This document shows, piece after piece, positions 36,079-48,962 of a stretch of DNA of 64,000 nucleotides. The notes under the pieces are model-generated. The model was given only the letters and a program-made list of their open reading frames with translations. It was not told the DNA's origin and did no database searches. How positions within the stretch are numbered: position 1 is the stretch's first letter; the number at the start of each line of letters is the position of its first letter. The stretch comes from Pegoplata infirma (Eukaryota > Arthropoda > Insecta > Diptera > Anthomyiidae), in NCBI GenBank assembly GCA_963921195.1, contig OY992540.1, forward strand, positions 39,579,890-39,643,889. The letters run 5' to 3'. Made by a program: the position numbers and the translations under genes.

Positions 36079-36637
36079 TAGGGATGAGATTTCCATGCAA
36101 ATACATGTTTTTTGTGGATAGTCTAAAAATGAAATCGACCAATTACCTTTCCGAATCAAGAAATTTGCGTTAAAATGGCATCAATTTGTTTTTGCATTTT
36201 TTGCATATTTTGGTGAAAATGCATATTTTTGCATATTTTGATTCTAAATGCATATTTTGTGCATATTTCTAACTCTTAAGTGCATATTTTTGCATATTCT
36301 GGCATAAATTAGCAAAAACACAAATTGAAATTTGTTTTTTTCCAAAATCTATTTTAAATTTCAAAAATTAATTTTGAAAATAAGAAATTTTTTTTTTCTT
36401 TTTAATTTTTTTTTTAGATTTTCTTAATTTCTATAAAATCCTGCTTATTTAAAGCTTCAACTGTTACAATTTAAACCCGGCGTTATTTTTTGCTTCTTAA
36501 GAAATTTTTCCAATGAAAACAACATTTTTATTGTACACATTTTATTTTTTAGTGCATATTTTAAAGTTTTTTAGTGCATATTTTGAATTTTTTAGCGCAT
36601 ATTTTTGATTTTTTTGTGCATGAAAGTCTCATCCCTA
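36079..36637. mobile_element. hAT-like MITE saturated with GCATATTTT
   Basis: 559 bp with inverted ends TAGGGATGAGA. The exact 8-bp duplication GTGATTAT sits at 36071-36078 and 36638-36645. The interior repeats gcatatttttgcatatttt on both flanks. It inserted into the terminal hairpin of the surrounding INE-1-like element. Confidence 0.9.
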
Positions 36638-36720
36638 GTGATTATATAGAGTGGAGGGTATAAAAATGTTTGAGTCACAAAAACAGTATGTAAAATATTT
36701 CGTGACTTAAAGATTGCTAA

Positions 36721-38385
36721 CACCGACCTACAAAAAGAAAAAAATCGTTGAACACGAACTTGATTACAAGCGTTTGAAACCAGAAACTAAATTTAGTAAA
36801 ACTGCGTTTACAGTTTCTCATTTCGTGATCCTGTTTCCTTTTAAAAGGACCTCAAAGATTAAGGGTATTACATTTTTTGAAATATTTTTAAATATTTCTG
36901 CTTGGATGCCATGAAGAGGATCTCCGCTAATTTTTCCATGTTATTATTTGACATATCAGGAACAGTAGGTAAGTAATGTATTTTTAAACTTTATCCTTCA
37001 ATATAATTTAAAAATGTTTACAAAAAATTTTGATAAAGTTTTGAAAGGACGTTACTCACATCTTTTTTCCTGATATGAAAAAATAAAAAAATTAAAAACT
37101 TACACTGAAAAAAAAGACTTAACTAAATTTAAGGAAAAATGTCTTTGAAAATTTATCATGAATTTTCCTAAAATTTAGTTAAATTTAACTTAAAAATGAG
37201 AAATTTTCTTAACTATGAGGAAAAAATTTTAGTTCATTTACTTAAAATTAGTTCATAGTTTTCTTTAAATGGATTTTTTAAATATTAGGAAAAAAATTCT
37301 TACTGCCAAAGAAATTTTCCACAAATCTAAGAATCGTATCTTTATTTTTAAGACATATTTCTTAAAAAACAATTTAGTTCAAGTTTAGTTAAAATTTACT
37401 AAAAAAAACATCATCGTATTTCTCTTCTTTGAATTGAGGAAGTGTACTTCTTAGAATTTAGTTAATGAATTCTGAGAAATTAGTAAATAACTTCTTAGAA
37501 TTTAGTTAAAAATTCAAAATGGCGATATCTCGAAAACTAAGCGAGATAGAGCGAAATGGATGAAATTTTCAAAAGAAAGACTACAAAGTAAAATATGGAA
37601 TAGCCTAGCTCTGCATATCTGTCGGGGTCTCAAGAAATTTTAGATCTAAAATTTGAAATTCCCGAGATTTTATATATACACATGTCTCGGTAAATACTGC
37701 CAACACGAGAAAACGTCCAACAGCATTTTTGTAGCTCTTGACTCGTAGAACACTTCCGCAAAATACCCGAAAGCCCTCCGATTAATAATTTTGGAGTTAT
37801 CCGGTTTTTAAGATTCTCAAGACCCTATCAGGCCCCTTATTACCGTATCTCAAAAACTAACCAAGTTAGAGTGAAACGGACACAAGTTTTGGTTCAAAAT
37901 CTATGAGGACCCTTAAAGGACCCAACGGGGTCTCGAGTTAAATGGGGTCCGATCCCATGGGTCCAGGGTCTAGACCCAATCTATTTCTAAAATGTGAAGT
38001 ATAATTTTTCCCATTTTCTAGTTAAAATTGGCTTAAAATTAAATGACTTTGTTTTCCTTATTTTTGGGAAAATTATGAACTATAACCAAGAAAAAAAATC
38101 TTTGGAGCCAAATCATTCCCTCATTTTCTCAAAATTGAGTTAATTTTCCCAGATTATAGTTCACATTTTTTTTTTTGAGTGTAGTGAAGATTCTCCTCTT
38201 ACATCTTCCATCAATAGTGACATTATAAGACAAGTGCAAAAATTAAAAAAATATTTTACAAAATGTTATCTTTTAAAACTTTGGAGTCCTTAAAAACGAA
38301 AAGAGGATCACGAAATGAAAAACTGTAAAATTTAGACGTTTTGTATATCACCCGGTTCATGTTTAATATTGGCTATCAGACGATG
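36721..38385. mobile_element. CACCG-ended element interrupted by a CACTC element
   Basis: The start caccgacctacaaa and the end ggctatcagacgatg are diverged inverted repeats with TAA on both sides (36718-36720 and 38386-38388). Its uninterrupted sister is at 43079-43705. The sequence matches the sister up to 37102 and again from 38184, so 37103-38181 is a secondary insertion. Confidence 0.82.
37103..38181. mobile_element. CACTGAAAA-ended element, TTAACTAAATTT-motif interior (1079 bp)
   Basis: Ends cactgaaaaaaaa and ttttttttttgagtg, with TA duplications at 37101-37102 and 38182-38183. Both flanks are saturated with acttaactaaattt and aaaattagtt words. The centre (about 37520-37980) is a different, non-reiterated sequence. 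Confidence 0.82.
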
Positions 38386-40500
38386 TAACATAAAATAAAG
38401 TTCTTGTTATACAGTTTTTCTTTAAAGTGGGACTTAAGGTTAAAAAAAATAAATTTCCACACAACACATGTGTTCTCCGCCCATAGTGCAAAACAAGTGT
38501 AAAAGTGTGTACATTTTTTGTAAATGTGCGAACTTGTGTAAATGTGTTTGCGTTTGTGCATAGGCTCGTTTTAAATCCATTGTGGCAGCATCATATGTAG
38601 GCGTCTGATTTAATTGTATAGTTTGTTGTAAATGTGGGTATGTGTTAATGTGTCCGTCCGTATAAGTATGTTATTGTAAACATACATACTTGCATATGAA
38701 ATATTTTTCTTCCTTTTTTTGTATTTTTTGTTGGTCGGTCTTTATGTTATTGTGTATTTGGCTGGCACTTGAGTAATTCTTCATCATCTCTTAAAACAAC
38801 ATGACGACGTCGACGACGACAACGAAAAAACAACAATCTGACAAATAGTCACAGTCTTAAGTATTGCCAGTTTTTTTTTTTTTTTTGTGTTCATCTTTTT
38901 ATACCAACCAAGGATGATGTCAAAACTTTTTTTTTTTTTGGCTTTAGTTTTCGTTTAGGGAAGTTAACCACCTCCCCCTGGCACTTGAAACATATACAAA
39001 AATGCATAGATCAAATGCCAAAAGTAACAAACAAAAGTCAATCAAATTGATTGAAGTTTTCTTGTGTTTTTTTTTTTAGTTTGTTTTTTTTGTTATTCAT
39101 ATAAATGATACCAAATATTTCATTTCCTCTTTTGGCCTCTTTTGAAAACAAAAAGAATACAAAAAAAAAAAAAACTTTTTGGCACTTGATGGCATCCTTC
39201 CCTTTTATTAAGTGTAATACTTAAGCAATGGTGAAAAAAAAAAGTCCTATATTGTTCCATTCAAAAAACACTAACAACAAACAACTACACCAACAGCAAG
39301 CAACTACTACTACAACAACTACTACCCAACAACTATTATATAAAACAAAAAAAAAACGAAATCCTTCATGACAACTTAGGCAAAACTGCAGCAAACGCCA
39401 GCCAGCAGTTGCATTTTGCAGCTTCGACAGTTCAAACGTGTTAAACAAAAAAAAAATACGAAATATAGAAAATAAATCAGAAAATAAATCGTAAAAAAAA
39501 AATAAAAATAATTTCGTACGCAAAATTCATAAAAGTATAAAAATTGTTGTTGTTTTTTTTGTAAGTGATTATATAAGGGGTTGTTTTTTTCTGTGTTGTT
39601 GAACATAATGATAATGAATTATTTTTTAAATGAGTTTTTTTTTATAATACAAAGATGATAATATCATCATAAAATAAAATTGTAAATTTTTTTTTTTTAT
39701 TTGTGATTAAAATTAATTTACATAAAAAGTGATTAAATTAAACTGAATAACTTATATAATGTTATGCATATATGTATGTATATGTGTACTTACATATACT
39801 CCGTATGCACATAAATTTTATATTTACAAGGACAAAGTGTATATATGTAATTTTTTTGTGTTTTATGTAATAAATATTAACAACACTTTAGAGACTATGT
39901 TTAAAACATTAAAGTGTATTTAAATCATTTTAAATATTAAAAAAAATAATATTTTTTTAAATCTGTTTTTTTACAAAATTTTAATGAACATTAAAATATT
40001 TTAAATTTCGCTTTAAAATCTTAGAAGTTTTTAATTATTCTAAATGTCTGACTTAAAATCAAATAAATTATGAACTACATTTTTGGTGGGAAAACTTTTG
40101 TAGTTATTACTTTCAGTGTTTTCTTTAGTTTAGCACATGGATGGGAAATCCAAGTATGGTCTTTCGATGGATATCAACCAATAGTTCTGAAACTATTATC
40201 TGAATCGATCAGAAGATAGTTAGAGAACTCCCTTCTCTCATCAAAAATTTAAAAAAAAATTAGCCACAAAGTTTAAGGTTTTTCCGAAATTAAAAAACAT
40301 CTAAGAACGCCAAAAATATTTTGAAATTTTACAATATTTCTAGGATAAAAATTTTGAAACTTCTGAAATTGTCTATAGAAAATACATGAAAATGTTTCTA
40401 TGGGATAAATTTTGGAATTTATTTGTACGAAATTTTTAAACTTGGTCTGAAGGAAAAAATTGGTAATTTTTCTATAGAAAAAAATTAAAATTTTTCTATA
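38386..40500. other. Mostly unique intron tract
   Basis: The longest stretch of the 35-kb intron with little transposon structure. It has simple repeats (gacgacgtcgacgacgacaa near 38803; caacaact/actactac near 39280-39335) and homopolymers. It is a plausible remnant of the ancestral intron that could hold regulatory sequence. No exon seen. 40300-40500 shows decayed tttctatagaaaa units. Confidence 0.45.
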
Positions 40501-41046
40501 CACTCAAAAAAATAAAACTGTAAAGTTAACAACTTTTTTTTGTTAACTCGAGTTTACTGGCTTTTTAACAAATTTTTAGTTAAAATCAGCGTTTTAACTA
40601 CTATTTTTAGTTAAGTTCAATTTACGAAAATACTAGTTTTGAACAAATTTTGAATTAATTTTTTTGTTGACTTTAAAACTGAGTTAACGAATTTTTACTA
40701 ATTAATTTGCTGATTTTTCGTAACATATTTGTTAAGTGAAAAATTTTTAGAAATTTCTTGTGTAGCCTCCTATGCAAATCTCATAAGTTCTACTTAAGCT
40801 GAACTTAATCCTGAAAAAAAAAGAAAAAAATAAGTGAAGTGTTAGTGTATAAAATCAATGTTTAACAAACTTACAATTTTTTTACAAAAAATTTAGCTGA
40901 ATTTACCTAATTTTTTGTTAATAAGTACATAGAAATGTTACGAAATATTTAGCTGAATTTTTAGTTAAAGTTACTTTATTTTTGCTACATTCATTCTACG
41001 AAAAGTTAACTAAATATTTTTTGTTAAATTAACTATAAATTTAGTA
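40501..41046. mobile_element. CACTCAAAAAAA element, GTTAAC interior, copy 1 (3' truncated)
   Basis: Starts after TA (40499-40500) with cactcaaaaaaataaaactg. The interior carries gttaact and agttaaaat words. Compared with the complete copy at 51825-52387 it stops before the right terminus, at aaatttag, where a second copy begins. Confidence 0.8.
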
Positions 41047-41355
41047 CACTCAAAAAAATAAAACTGTAAAGTTAACAATTTTTTTTTAGTTAAGTCGAGT
41101 TAACTGGCTTTTTAGCAAATTTTTAGTTAAAATCAGCGTTTTAACTACTTTTTTTAGTTAAGTTCAATTTACGAAAATACTAGTTTTTAACAAATTTTTA
41201 ATTAATTTTTTTTTGTTGACTTTAAAACTGAGTTAACAAATTTTTACTAATTAATTTGCTGATTTTTCGTAAAATATTTGTTAAGTGAAACGAGTGATTA
41301 CTATTTAAGAAATTTCTTGTGTAGCCTCTAATGCAAATCTCCTAAGTTCTACTTA
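41047..41355. mobile_element. CACTCAAAAAAA element, copy 2, inserted in copy 1
   Basis: Nearly the same first 310 bp as copy 1, starting directly after TA (41045-41046). The right part is missing and is replaced by the element at 41356. Confidence 0.78.
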
Positions 41356-42072
41356 GATCACAAAAATGCCCATTAAACTTTCCAGACACGCTTAAATTTT
41401 AGAGTTATTGTCAAAAAACGTTTTTTTGAGACTTTTCTCACTAAACCTTGTGTAATTCAAAAAATTTTCAACCGATTTTAAATTTTTAAACTGTTTTGGA
41501 TAGAAAAAAGATAGGGCTTTCCATGTGTGCGAATTGGTCAATACGTAAAAGAAAGATATCTATTGATTTTTTCTATAAAATCAATTTTTTTTGTTATTTT
41601 TTGAAAAATTTTCGAGTTTATCGATTTTTTTCTGCTATAGTTCGTTTGACAAACTTTATATTTATGAGCATTTTTTTAAAGATAATTTAATTCTAAATAC
41701 GATAAGCTTTATCCTGAAAAAATCGGATAATAATTGACAGAGTTGTGATAGTTTTTCTAAAAAAGAAAATTAAGATTTTGCAGGAAATCGCCGTTCAGAT
41801 AACCCAGGCAAAAAAAATAAATTTATTATAAGTGGTCATGTACAATAATTTTAAAGGTAATCAATACAAATCTTTCTTATACGTATATACCAATTCACAC
41901 ACATGAAAAGCCCTAGCCTTTTTCTATCTAAAACAGTTGAAAAATTTAAAATCGGTTGAAAAATGTTTAAGTTACACGTGGTTTAGTGATAAAAGTGTCA
42001 AAAAAAACGTTTTTTGACAATAACTTTAAAATTTGAGGGTGTCTGGCAAGTTTAATGGGCATTTTTGTGATC
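41356..42072. mobile_element. Inverted-repeat element with GATCACAAAAATGCCC ends
   Basis: 717 bp. The start gatcacaaaaatgcccatta and its complement at 42052-42072 are matched by long arms (gtcaaaaaacgtttttttga and its complement; gcttttcatgtgtgtgaatt-type words in the middle). No coding frame. Confidence 0.82.
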
Positions 42073-43078
42073 TTTTCGACGAGACATACAACCTTTACTA
42101 CCTCATTTTTAAAGTATATTAGATTTTGTGTTTTTTGTAGCACAGAGTAATAAATTAGAACATCCTATTCTTGGAAAAATGTCTCAGAATCTGAGATTTT
42201 TTTTACGTCTCAGAACTTGAGACTTATTCTAGGTTTCAAAATCTAATTATAAAAATTAGTTAATTATTCGACCATTAATTACGCACAAAGTTTTTTGCTT
42301 TCAATTTTTTTTTTTTTTTTTGCAATTTTCAGAAATAAATTGACGATCGTTTCGGGGATTTTCCAATTTACCCATCATCAAAATTCTTTAGAAAATTAGT
42401 TAGTTCTGTTAGCGTGCAAACATCAAATATTCATATTTTGAATTGTCACCCCCGGATCTTTATGGAATTGGTTTAATTTTGTAGAGCAGAAAAAATAAGA
42501 GGTCATTTATTTTTTTTAGCGGACCAAATTCATATTTAGGGGATACAAATGAGGGGGAATAAACGGCCATTTTCCAGTTTTTTTTTTCGTTTATCTCCTA
42601 TATTATGCCAAGAAACCTAGTCATGTTACATAGGAAATGAAAGGTGTTTCGGAAACCAATCTACGTGTGTACAGAACGTGTCCAAGCATGCACAACTTTT
42701 TGTCATATTGAGTAAAATACAAAAATTTCAGGACATTTTTGTTATTAAGTCGAAAAATATTTACTGTTTTGGCATGTTGTTAGCATTACGAGATAGTTTA
42801 TTAAATACCTTTAATCTGGTACCATGTTTGCCTATATTAATTTTGTCTTAATAGGCAAAAATCGTAAAAAACTGAAAAAGGTAAATTTTCCCTCGTACAA
42901 ACTAATGAGTTTGGGCTGCTTAAAAAAACACTTGTCGAATAAATTTGCGTTCTCAACAACATACCCAAATTTCATGAATATCGGAGGGTGAAACCAGGGA
43001 GACTTCCCCTGTTAGTGAGAAAGCAAATATAATTTCGAAGTCTCACCAGTATAACACTAAACATAATTTGGCATATAT
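42073..43078. other. Non-coding tract
   Basis: 42150-42240 holds two or three decayed 35-bp units. 42345-42450 resembles 30950-31080. Otherwise nothing recognised. Confidence 0.4.
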
Positions 43079-43705
43079 CACCGTCCGACAAAAATGAAAA
43101 AGATTCGTTGAACACGAATTGGATAATACACGTTTGGAACTAGAGACTAAATGTAGTGAAACTGCATTTACAGTTTTTTTTTTTCATGATCCTGTTTCCT
43201 TTAAATGGACTTCAAAGTTTTAAAGGACTAAATTTATTATTTTAATATTTGTACTTGTCCTAACATGCTCCAAGTGATATCAAATGAAAGGAGAGGACCT
43301 TCCCTAATTTTCCAATTTTATTATTTTTATATATCAGGAAAAAGAATGTAAGTTATGTCCATTTAAAAATTCATCCTTCAATATCATTAAAAATGTTCAA
43401 CAAAATATTTTAATAACTTTTTCAAATGACTTTATTCACATCATTTTATTCTGATATGGCAAAATAAAAAATTAAAAAATTGGAGTAGATTCTTCTCTTT
43501 CATTTGGTATCACCAGTGTCATCCTACGAGAAGTACAAATATTTCAAAAATATTTTACAAAGTGTATCCTTTAAAACTTTAAAGTCCTTTTAAAAGGAAA
43601 CAGGATCACGAAATGAAAATCTATAAATGCAGTTTTACTCCATTTGATCTCTTCTTTCAGACGTATATCATCCGGTTCATGTTTAATATTGGCTGTCGGA
43701 CGGTG
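43079..43705. mobile_element. CACCGTCCGACA-ended MITE with TAT duplication
   Basis: 627 bp. The ends CACCGTCCGACA and TGTCGGACGGTG are perfect inverted repeats. TAT flanks both sides (43076-43078 and 43706-43708). Arms share cagttttactccatttgatc-like and cacgaaatgaaaa words in inverse. Intact sister of 36721-38385. Confidence 0.87.
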
Positions 43706-44530
43706 TATTGAATAAAGTTTTTGTTTTTACCTTCTTTTATAGAAAACAAATTCTTTCGTATCGCTAACAGTATTTAATGAGAGAATATCCTAATAAAGAA
43801 ATTAGAGGTTACACAAGTACTTTTTATGTTATGTTAATTCATTGTAGGAAACATGAAAAGGTCTCGAATCAGAATAAAATCTTTTTCAAAGATTCGAAAT
43901 TTTACGAATTTTTCTATGAAATTTGAGAGACTTTTTGCTGAGACTTTTTCTATGGAAAAAATAAATCATAATCTGGGACTTTTTCTGTGGGAAAATTATC
44001 TCATGTTCTGAGATTTTTCTGTACGAAAATATCTCACCTGAGAAAATGTCTCATAATTCAAAATTTTTTCTATGTTTAAATCTCAAAATCTTTTACTTAT
44101 AGATAGGGACAATGTCTTTTCTGATAACTTTTTTGGTGAAAATTGCGTTTTAGATTTTAAGAACTTTTATTTAGGAAAAATGTCTCAGAATCTGAGAATT
44201 TTTCTTTAGCAAAAATTTCTCAGAATTCAGATTTTTTTTCAAAGTATGCCTTAGAATCTGATACTATTTCTATAGGAAAAATGTCTCAAAAACTCAGACG
44301 GTGAAAACGTTTCTATTGGAAAATTTGAGACATTTTCTATAGAAAAATAGCTCAGGATCTTATACTTTTCTGCAGGAAAAAGTCTCAGAATCCGCTAAAA
44401 TATCCAGAGAATATACATATTTTTATTTTTAATGGTGGTAAAAATACAAAAAAAATTGGAAAATTTATAAAAAATAATTAGTCGTAATGCTCAAGTTATT
44501 TATAAAAAAAAAATTGTTTTTTTTTTATAT
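43706..44530. repeat. Decayed 35-bp minisatellite units (inverted orientation)
   Basis: Between about 43855 and 44400 many degenerate copies of tctcagaatctgagactttttctatagaaaa can be followed, with irregular spacing. Confidence 0.7.
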
Positions 44531-45050
44531 TTTACTAGCTGGACTCGGTCCGCGTTGCTGGCACTTAGACAACATCTGTTTAATATATCTTCTTTATTTA
44601 AATACACAGTGTCGGACAAAACTTAAACATGGATTCCTGCTTGTTACCAAATGGAACAGTAAAATTTTTAACTAGTCACTTATTTTACATTTAATTTTTT
44701 TAGATTTATATTTATATACAAAGGGTCGTGCCGTTTAAGTAGCTTGTAGTTTTCCTTCTGTTAGCACCATCTGTAGTGAAAATCTCAACAAATTCGGTTC
44801 AACCGTTTTTGCGAACCTTTTTTTGATCGTTGTATAAGGTGCTATCCGCCGTCGGATAGCACTATCTGTGCTAAATTTTTACTTAAATCGATTCAGACAT
44901 TTTTGCCTGATTTCTGAACAGTTACAAATATTTTTGAATTGAACCGGGCTTTTAAATGGGCTTTAGTTTTTTAGTAGTGCTATCTGTGCTAAAAATTTTA
45001 TTAAATTTGGTCCAATAATTTTTATTTACATATATGTCATTAGTGTTACT
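44531..45050. mobile_element. Dispersed repeat, possibly LINE 3' end
   Basis: It opens with tactagctggactcggtccg and contains aaattcggttcaaccgtttt. Phrases of this kind are common in short interspersed copies of arthropod retroelements. It also has two copies of a gctatctgtgctaaa word (about 44870 and 44980). No frame remains; family uncertain. Confidence 0.4.
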
Positions 45051-45145
45051 TTATTAAAATTTTGTTTTGCCACACCCCTCCTCCCACATACCAAAAGTCC
45101 AAAATTCAGACCTTGCAGTGTCTACGCTGCTACACCCTAAAAATA

Positions 45146-45290
45146 TGAGTCCAGTTTCCTCTATAAATTGGGTAAATTTCAACAAATTCAAAAAATATAC
45201 TACTATAAATTGGGTGTAAATTTCCAATATTTTTAAGTAGAAATACGCAATTTGTTCAAATTTACCCAATTTATAGTAGGAAACAGAAAT
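45146..45290. repeat. Small inverted repeat
   Basis: gtttcctctataaattgggt at 45148 is mirrored by acccaatttatagtaggaaa ending near 45286, with a third partial copy (tactactataaattgggtg) between. Confidence 0.65.
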
Positions 45291-45466
45291 CATTTTAATT
45301 AAAAAAATTTTCTAAATAAATGCTTTTTTATGCCTAAAAATTTAATCATAGATCGAAGAAAAAATCATTATTCATGCTACCCTAATAAACACATTTACCA
45401 AGCCTGGGAAAATGTTTAAAAATTGATTTGATTTTATCTGATCTGCTGATATTAAATATGTTCCAA

Positions 45467-45847
45467 CTCGACTAAAAAAAGTAATACGGCGCCATATATT
45501 AGTTGATCCCAAAAATGAAGTATTTAAATATATATGTGAATATATCTTATTAGATCAAATTTGATACAAGTATGTATAATTCGATCCCAAAAATGGAACG
45601 GTAAATACTATGTAATTTGGTATTATAAAAAATTAGATCTAATAAGATCTAATAATATATAATTACATCTTATTATATCTAATATCATCTTCATTATCAT
45701 TTTTAGGATCTAATTATATCAAATTTTATCTAATAAGATATAATCATATATTTTTGGATCCCTCATTTTTGGGATCAAATGATGGATCAATTTATATAAA
45801 ATTATATTAAAATATATATGATTATATCAAAAGTTTTTTTACTCGGG
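45467..45847. mobile_element. CGAGTAAAAA-type element saturated with TTAGATCTAATA
   Basis: The ends ctcgactaaaaaaagt and the complement of cgagtaaaaaaac are inverted. The interior is a field of agatctaataagatctaata and ttgatcccaaaaatg words. Same terminal class as 1387-1542. Confidence 0.55.
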
Positions 45848-47132
45848 AAAGTTTGCCAAAAGCGAAATATTATTAGATCTCGATTTTGGCCAGTTCAGAT
45901 TCGATCTTATATAAATAGATATAACACGATAATTTAAAATTTAATTTGCTTTTACATGGGTAGTGACACAATGAATGCGCAGTTTTTTTTTCAATTACCT
46001 ACAAAAAGACATGTATTTAAAGGGTTAAAATGTTCTTCAAATATTTTTCTAATAAATTTACAATTTTCTGGGATAATATTTCAAATTATTTTTGTTGGTT
46101 GGGAACTAAAAAGGAAATAATTGAACTATAATGTTTCAGAATAGCAAATAAAATCAGTTTATGAAGATAAAAAAAAAATTGTTAAAAAGGGTCTTCAGAA
46201 AAAAATATCCAAATACCAAACCAATTTAGTATCCGATTTATTTTTACATCCAATACAATTCAGCAGTACGGTCCAGAACCATGAAAAGAAATAAAGAAAT
46301 AACTTCTTTAAAACAAAAAATATTGGAAATGGAGGTCAGTATTTATTTGAAAAAAAAATAATATTTTTTTAGCCACAAATCATTTTCATTGACCGTAAAT
46401 ATCCATTAAGTCCATTGAAATCAATTGATTTTGTTTATATCTCTTTCCCCTGTAGACAAGTTAGTTGAATTTTCTTAAAAATTAAATTATTTGATTAATT
46501 GTTACATTTGATAAACTCCCGAAAATAAATATTTTTGTATATGAATATCTCTAATGTTTTTTGGAAAGTTTCCCTTTTATTCACATTTCTCATTTTTCAC
46601 ATTTAAAATTAAATTACCTAAAGAAAGTCAACTTTAAATAAGTTTATATGAAAATTATTTAAAATTGCCAATTCGTGTCTAAATACGATAATTGGAATCT
46701 GCTTGTTAAGTTTACGTTCCATTGCAGTTTAACTAACCCTAACGTTAGTCGTTAATCTGTAACGAAAGTTTTGCAGAGAATCAAATCATTATTTAGCTTT
46801 AGGATATTTAAAACCAAATTATTCTTTTTGAAGCTTATACAACCCTCGATTAACGCAGGAAAATAAATATCTTATTTTCAATACTTTTCATGCAAAAACT
46901 TATATAAATTATAAACCCAACTTTAATGAAGTTTAAAAACGCATCCTTGAATTTTTTTTAATTTGAATAGACAATTTTTCAATTACGTGATTGTTGCGTT
47001 TTTTGTGTATTTGATTTTGGCACATGTTTTAAATAATAGTTAAGTATGTTACGTGCACCATTTAGCATCAATTTGTTGATAAATTTTTATTTAAAAACAA
47101 ATCTTCTTTCATCAAACATCGTTTAAAAACAT
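45848..47132. other. Non-coding, nothing recognised
   Basis: AT-rich intron sequence. No repeats or genes could be delimited. Confidence 0.4.
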
Positions 47133-47384
47133 CCCAGCAAAAAGAAATCGAAGTAGTTCAAAACGAAGTAGTTCTAAACTACATCAAAAGTAGCAATTAG
47201 TGAATATTTTTTGTTGCAAAAAAAGTAGTTTAAAATAACATCCAAATATGTCAATAAGAAGGAAAATAATATGGATTCCACTACTTTAGAACACTATAGT
47301 CGGAATGAGTTTTTTTAATATTTTTCAAGCGTAATGAAAAGAACATATTTATTTAAATTTATTTAATAGAGTTTTAGTCTAAAC

Positions 47385-48962
47385 CAGCGGTTACCAATCT
47401 TTTTGGCTCGCGTACCCTTAATTTAAAATTTTATCAGCCGCGTACCCCCTAATGAGTTTTTTGTTTTCGATAAAAAAAAACAATCACAAATATTACAGTT
47501 AATATTGAAATTTTTGATTTCCGGGTATTATCATATTATTTTATGGATTTAGGGGAGATCAAAGCAATGGTGTTATTTTTTGGAAACATTTTTGCTCCTT
47601 GGGTGGTTCAATGCATCTGAAAACCCGGATTTGAGCTGATTTTTCTGCAGAGCAAAAACGACAGAAAATGTTACAAATCTGATTTCATCAGTCGATTCTA
47701 CACCAAAAATTAAAACAACGGAGGTTGTTTGAACTCTTAAAAAAAGTTTCGAAACCCCATCACAGGGGCGGAAATATCATAGATGGGACTAATTAATTAA
47801 AGGGACCAATTAATTGATGGTTTAGTTACCATTTAATTGATGTCAATGGTAATGAAATTTTTTTCATTACCATTGGTTGTATCAATGGAATCAATTTAAT
47901 TACTTATCAATTTAATTACTAATGAAAATTAAAAAAATAATAATAACCATTGGTATGGCATCAATTAAAAAAAATAATTACCATTAGTAAAAGTCGTCAC
48001 ACTATTGTCAAAATCGTTAATATTTGAAAATAGTTGTTGTTTTTCGTTATTTGGTATTTTAATTTTTCATATTTTATGAACCAAACACATGTTGATTGCC
48101 TTTGTATAACACAATATTTGAAATTTTTTATTTGGGTTTTGATTTTTGTCTTTGATATTTTCATATTTTTTTAAAAACATACTTTGATGTTTAAATTTAT
48201 AACTTTTCAAAACAAACAAAAAATGTGCAAACCAATTGTTTTGAAACCAATTATAATTGGTGTTTTTCAACAATTGGTGCATTTCATTACGATTAGTAAT
48301 TATTTTTTTAATTAAAAAAATTTAATTACCATTAAATGGTAATGAACATTTTTTTCATTATCATTGATATCAACCAAAGGTAATGAAAATTCAATGGTAA
48401 TGAAAAATTCCCATCTATGGGAAATATAATGTTTTTTTAATTTTTCTTTTATTTTTTTTTTTTTAACACGAGGGCAGATCAATAATTCCGTGACTTTTCG
48501 ATTGAAACACCCTCGTGTATACTATAAAAGGGCATTTTGAGCTTAACAAAGTTACTAAAATTTTCACTCTATCACAACCCGTCTCAAAAATGCGCAAAAA
48601 CACGTTTTTTGAGAACTTTGATATAAATTTTCTCAAACACCTGACATCATAGAAAAATTTGGGAACCATATTCCGAATCAGCATCAAAAGATTAATCGAA
48701 AACAAGTGGTCAGGTTTCAAAATATCATCCAAAAATATCGTAAAAAACTCTCTCTAAATTGCATAAAAATACGTTTTTTGTGAACTTTGACCTCAACTTT
48801 CTTAAAACCCCGACGTTTTGGAAAAATTTGAAAGCCAGATGCGGAACCAGCATTGAAAGGTTAATCCAAAACGAATGTCCAAATTACTAAAATTTTGCGT
48901 ACCCCCGCGGACAGTTTCGCGTACCCCCTAGTGGTACGCGTACCATAGGTTGGTAACCGCTG
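47385..48962. mobile_element. hAT-like non-autonomous element (1578 bp)
   Basis: Terminal inverted repeats start CAGCGGTTACCAA, followed inward by gcgtacccc words at both ends. The exact 8-bp duplication GTCTAAAC lies at 47377-47384 and 48963-48970. No transposase remnant. Hosts another hAT MITE. Confidence 0.93.
47778..48419. mobile_element. hAT-like MITE nested in a hAT-like element
   Basis: 642 bp with ends CATAGATGGGA and TCCCATCTATG and the exact 8-bp duplication GGAAATAT at 47770-47777 and 48420-48427. The interior is saturated with taattaccatt, aatggtaat and ttaattgatgg words. Confidence 0.93.
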
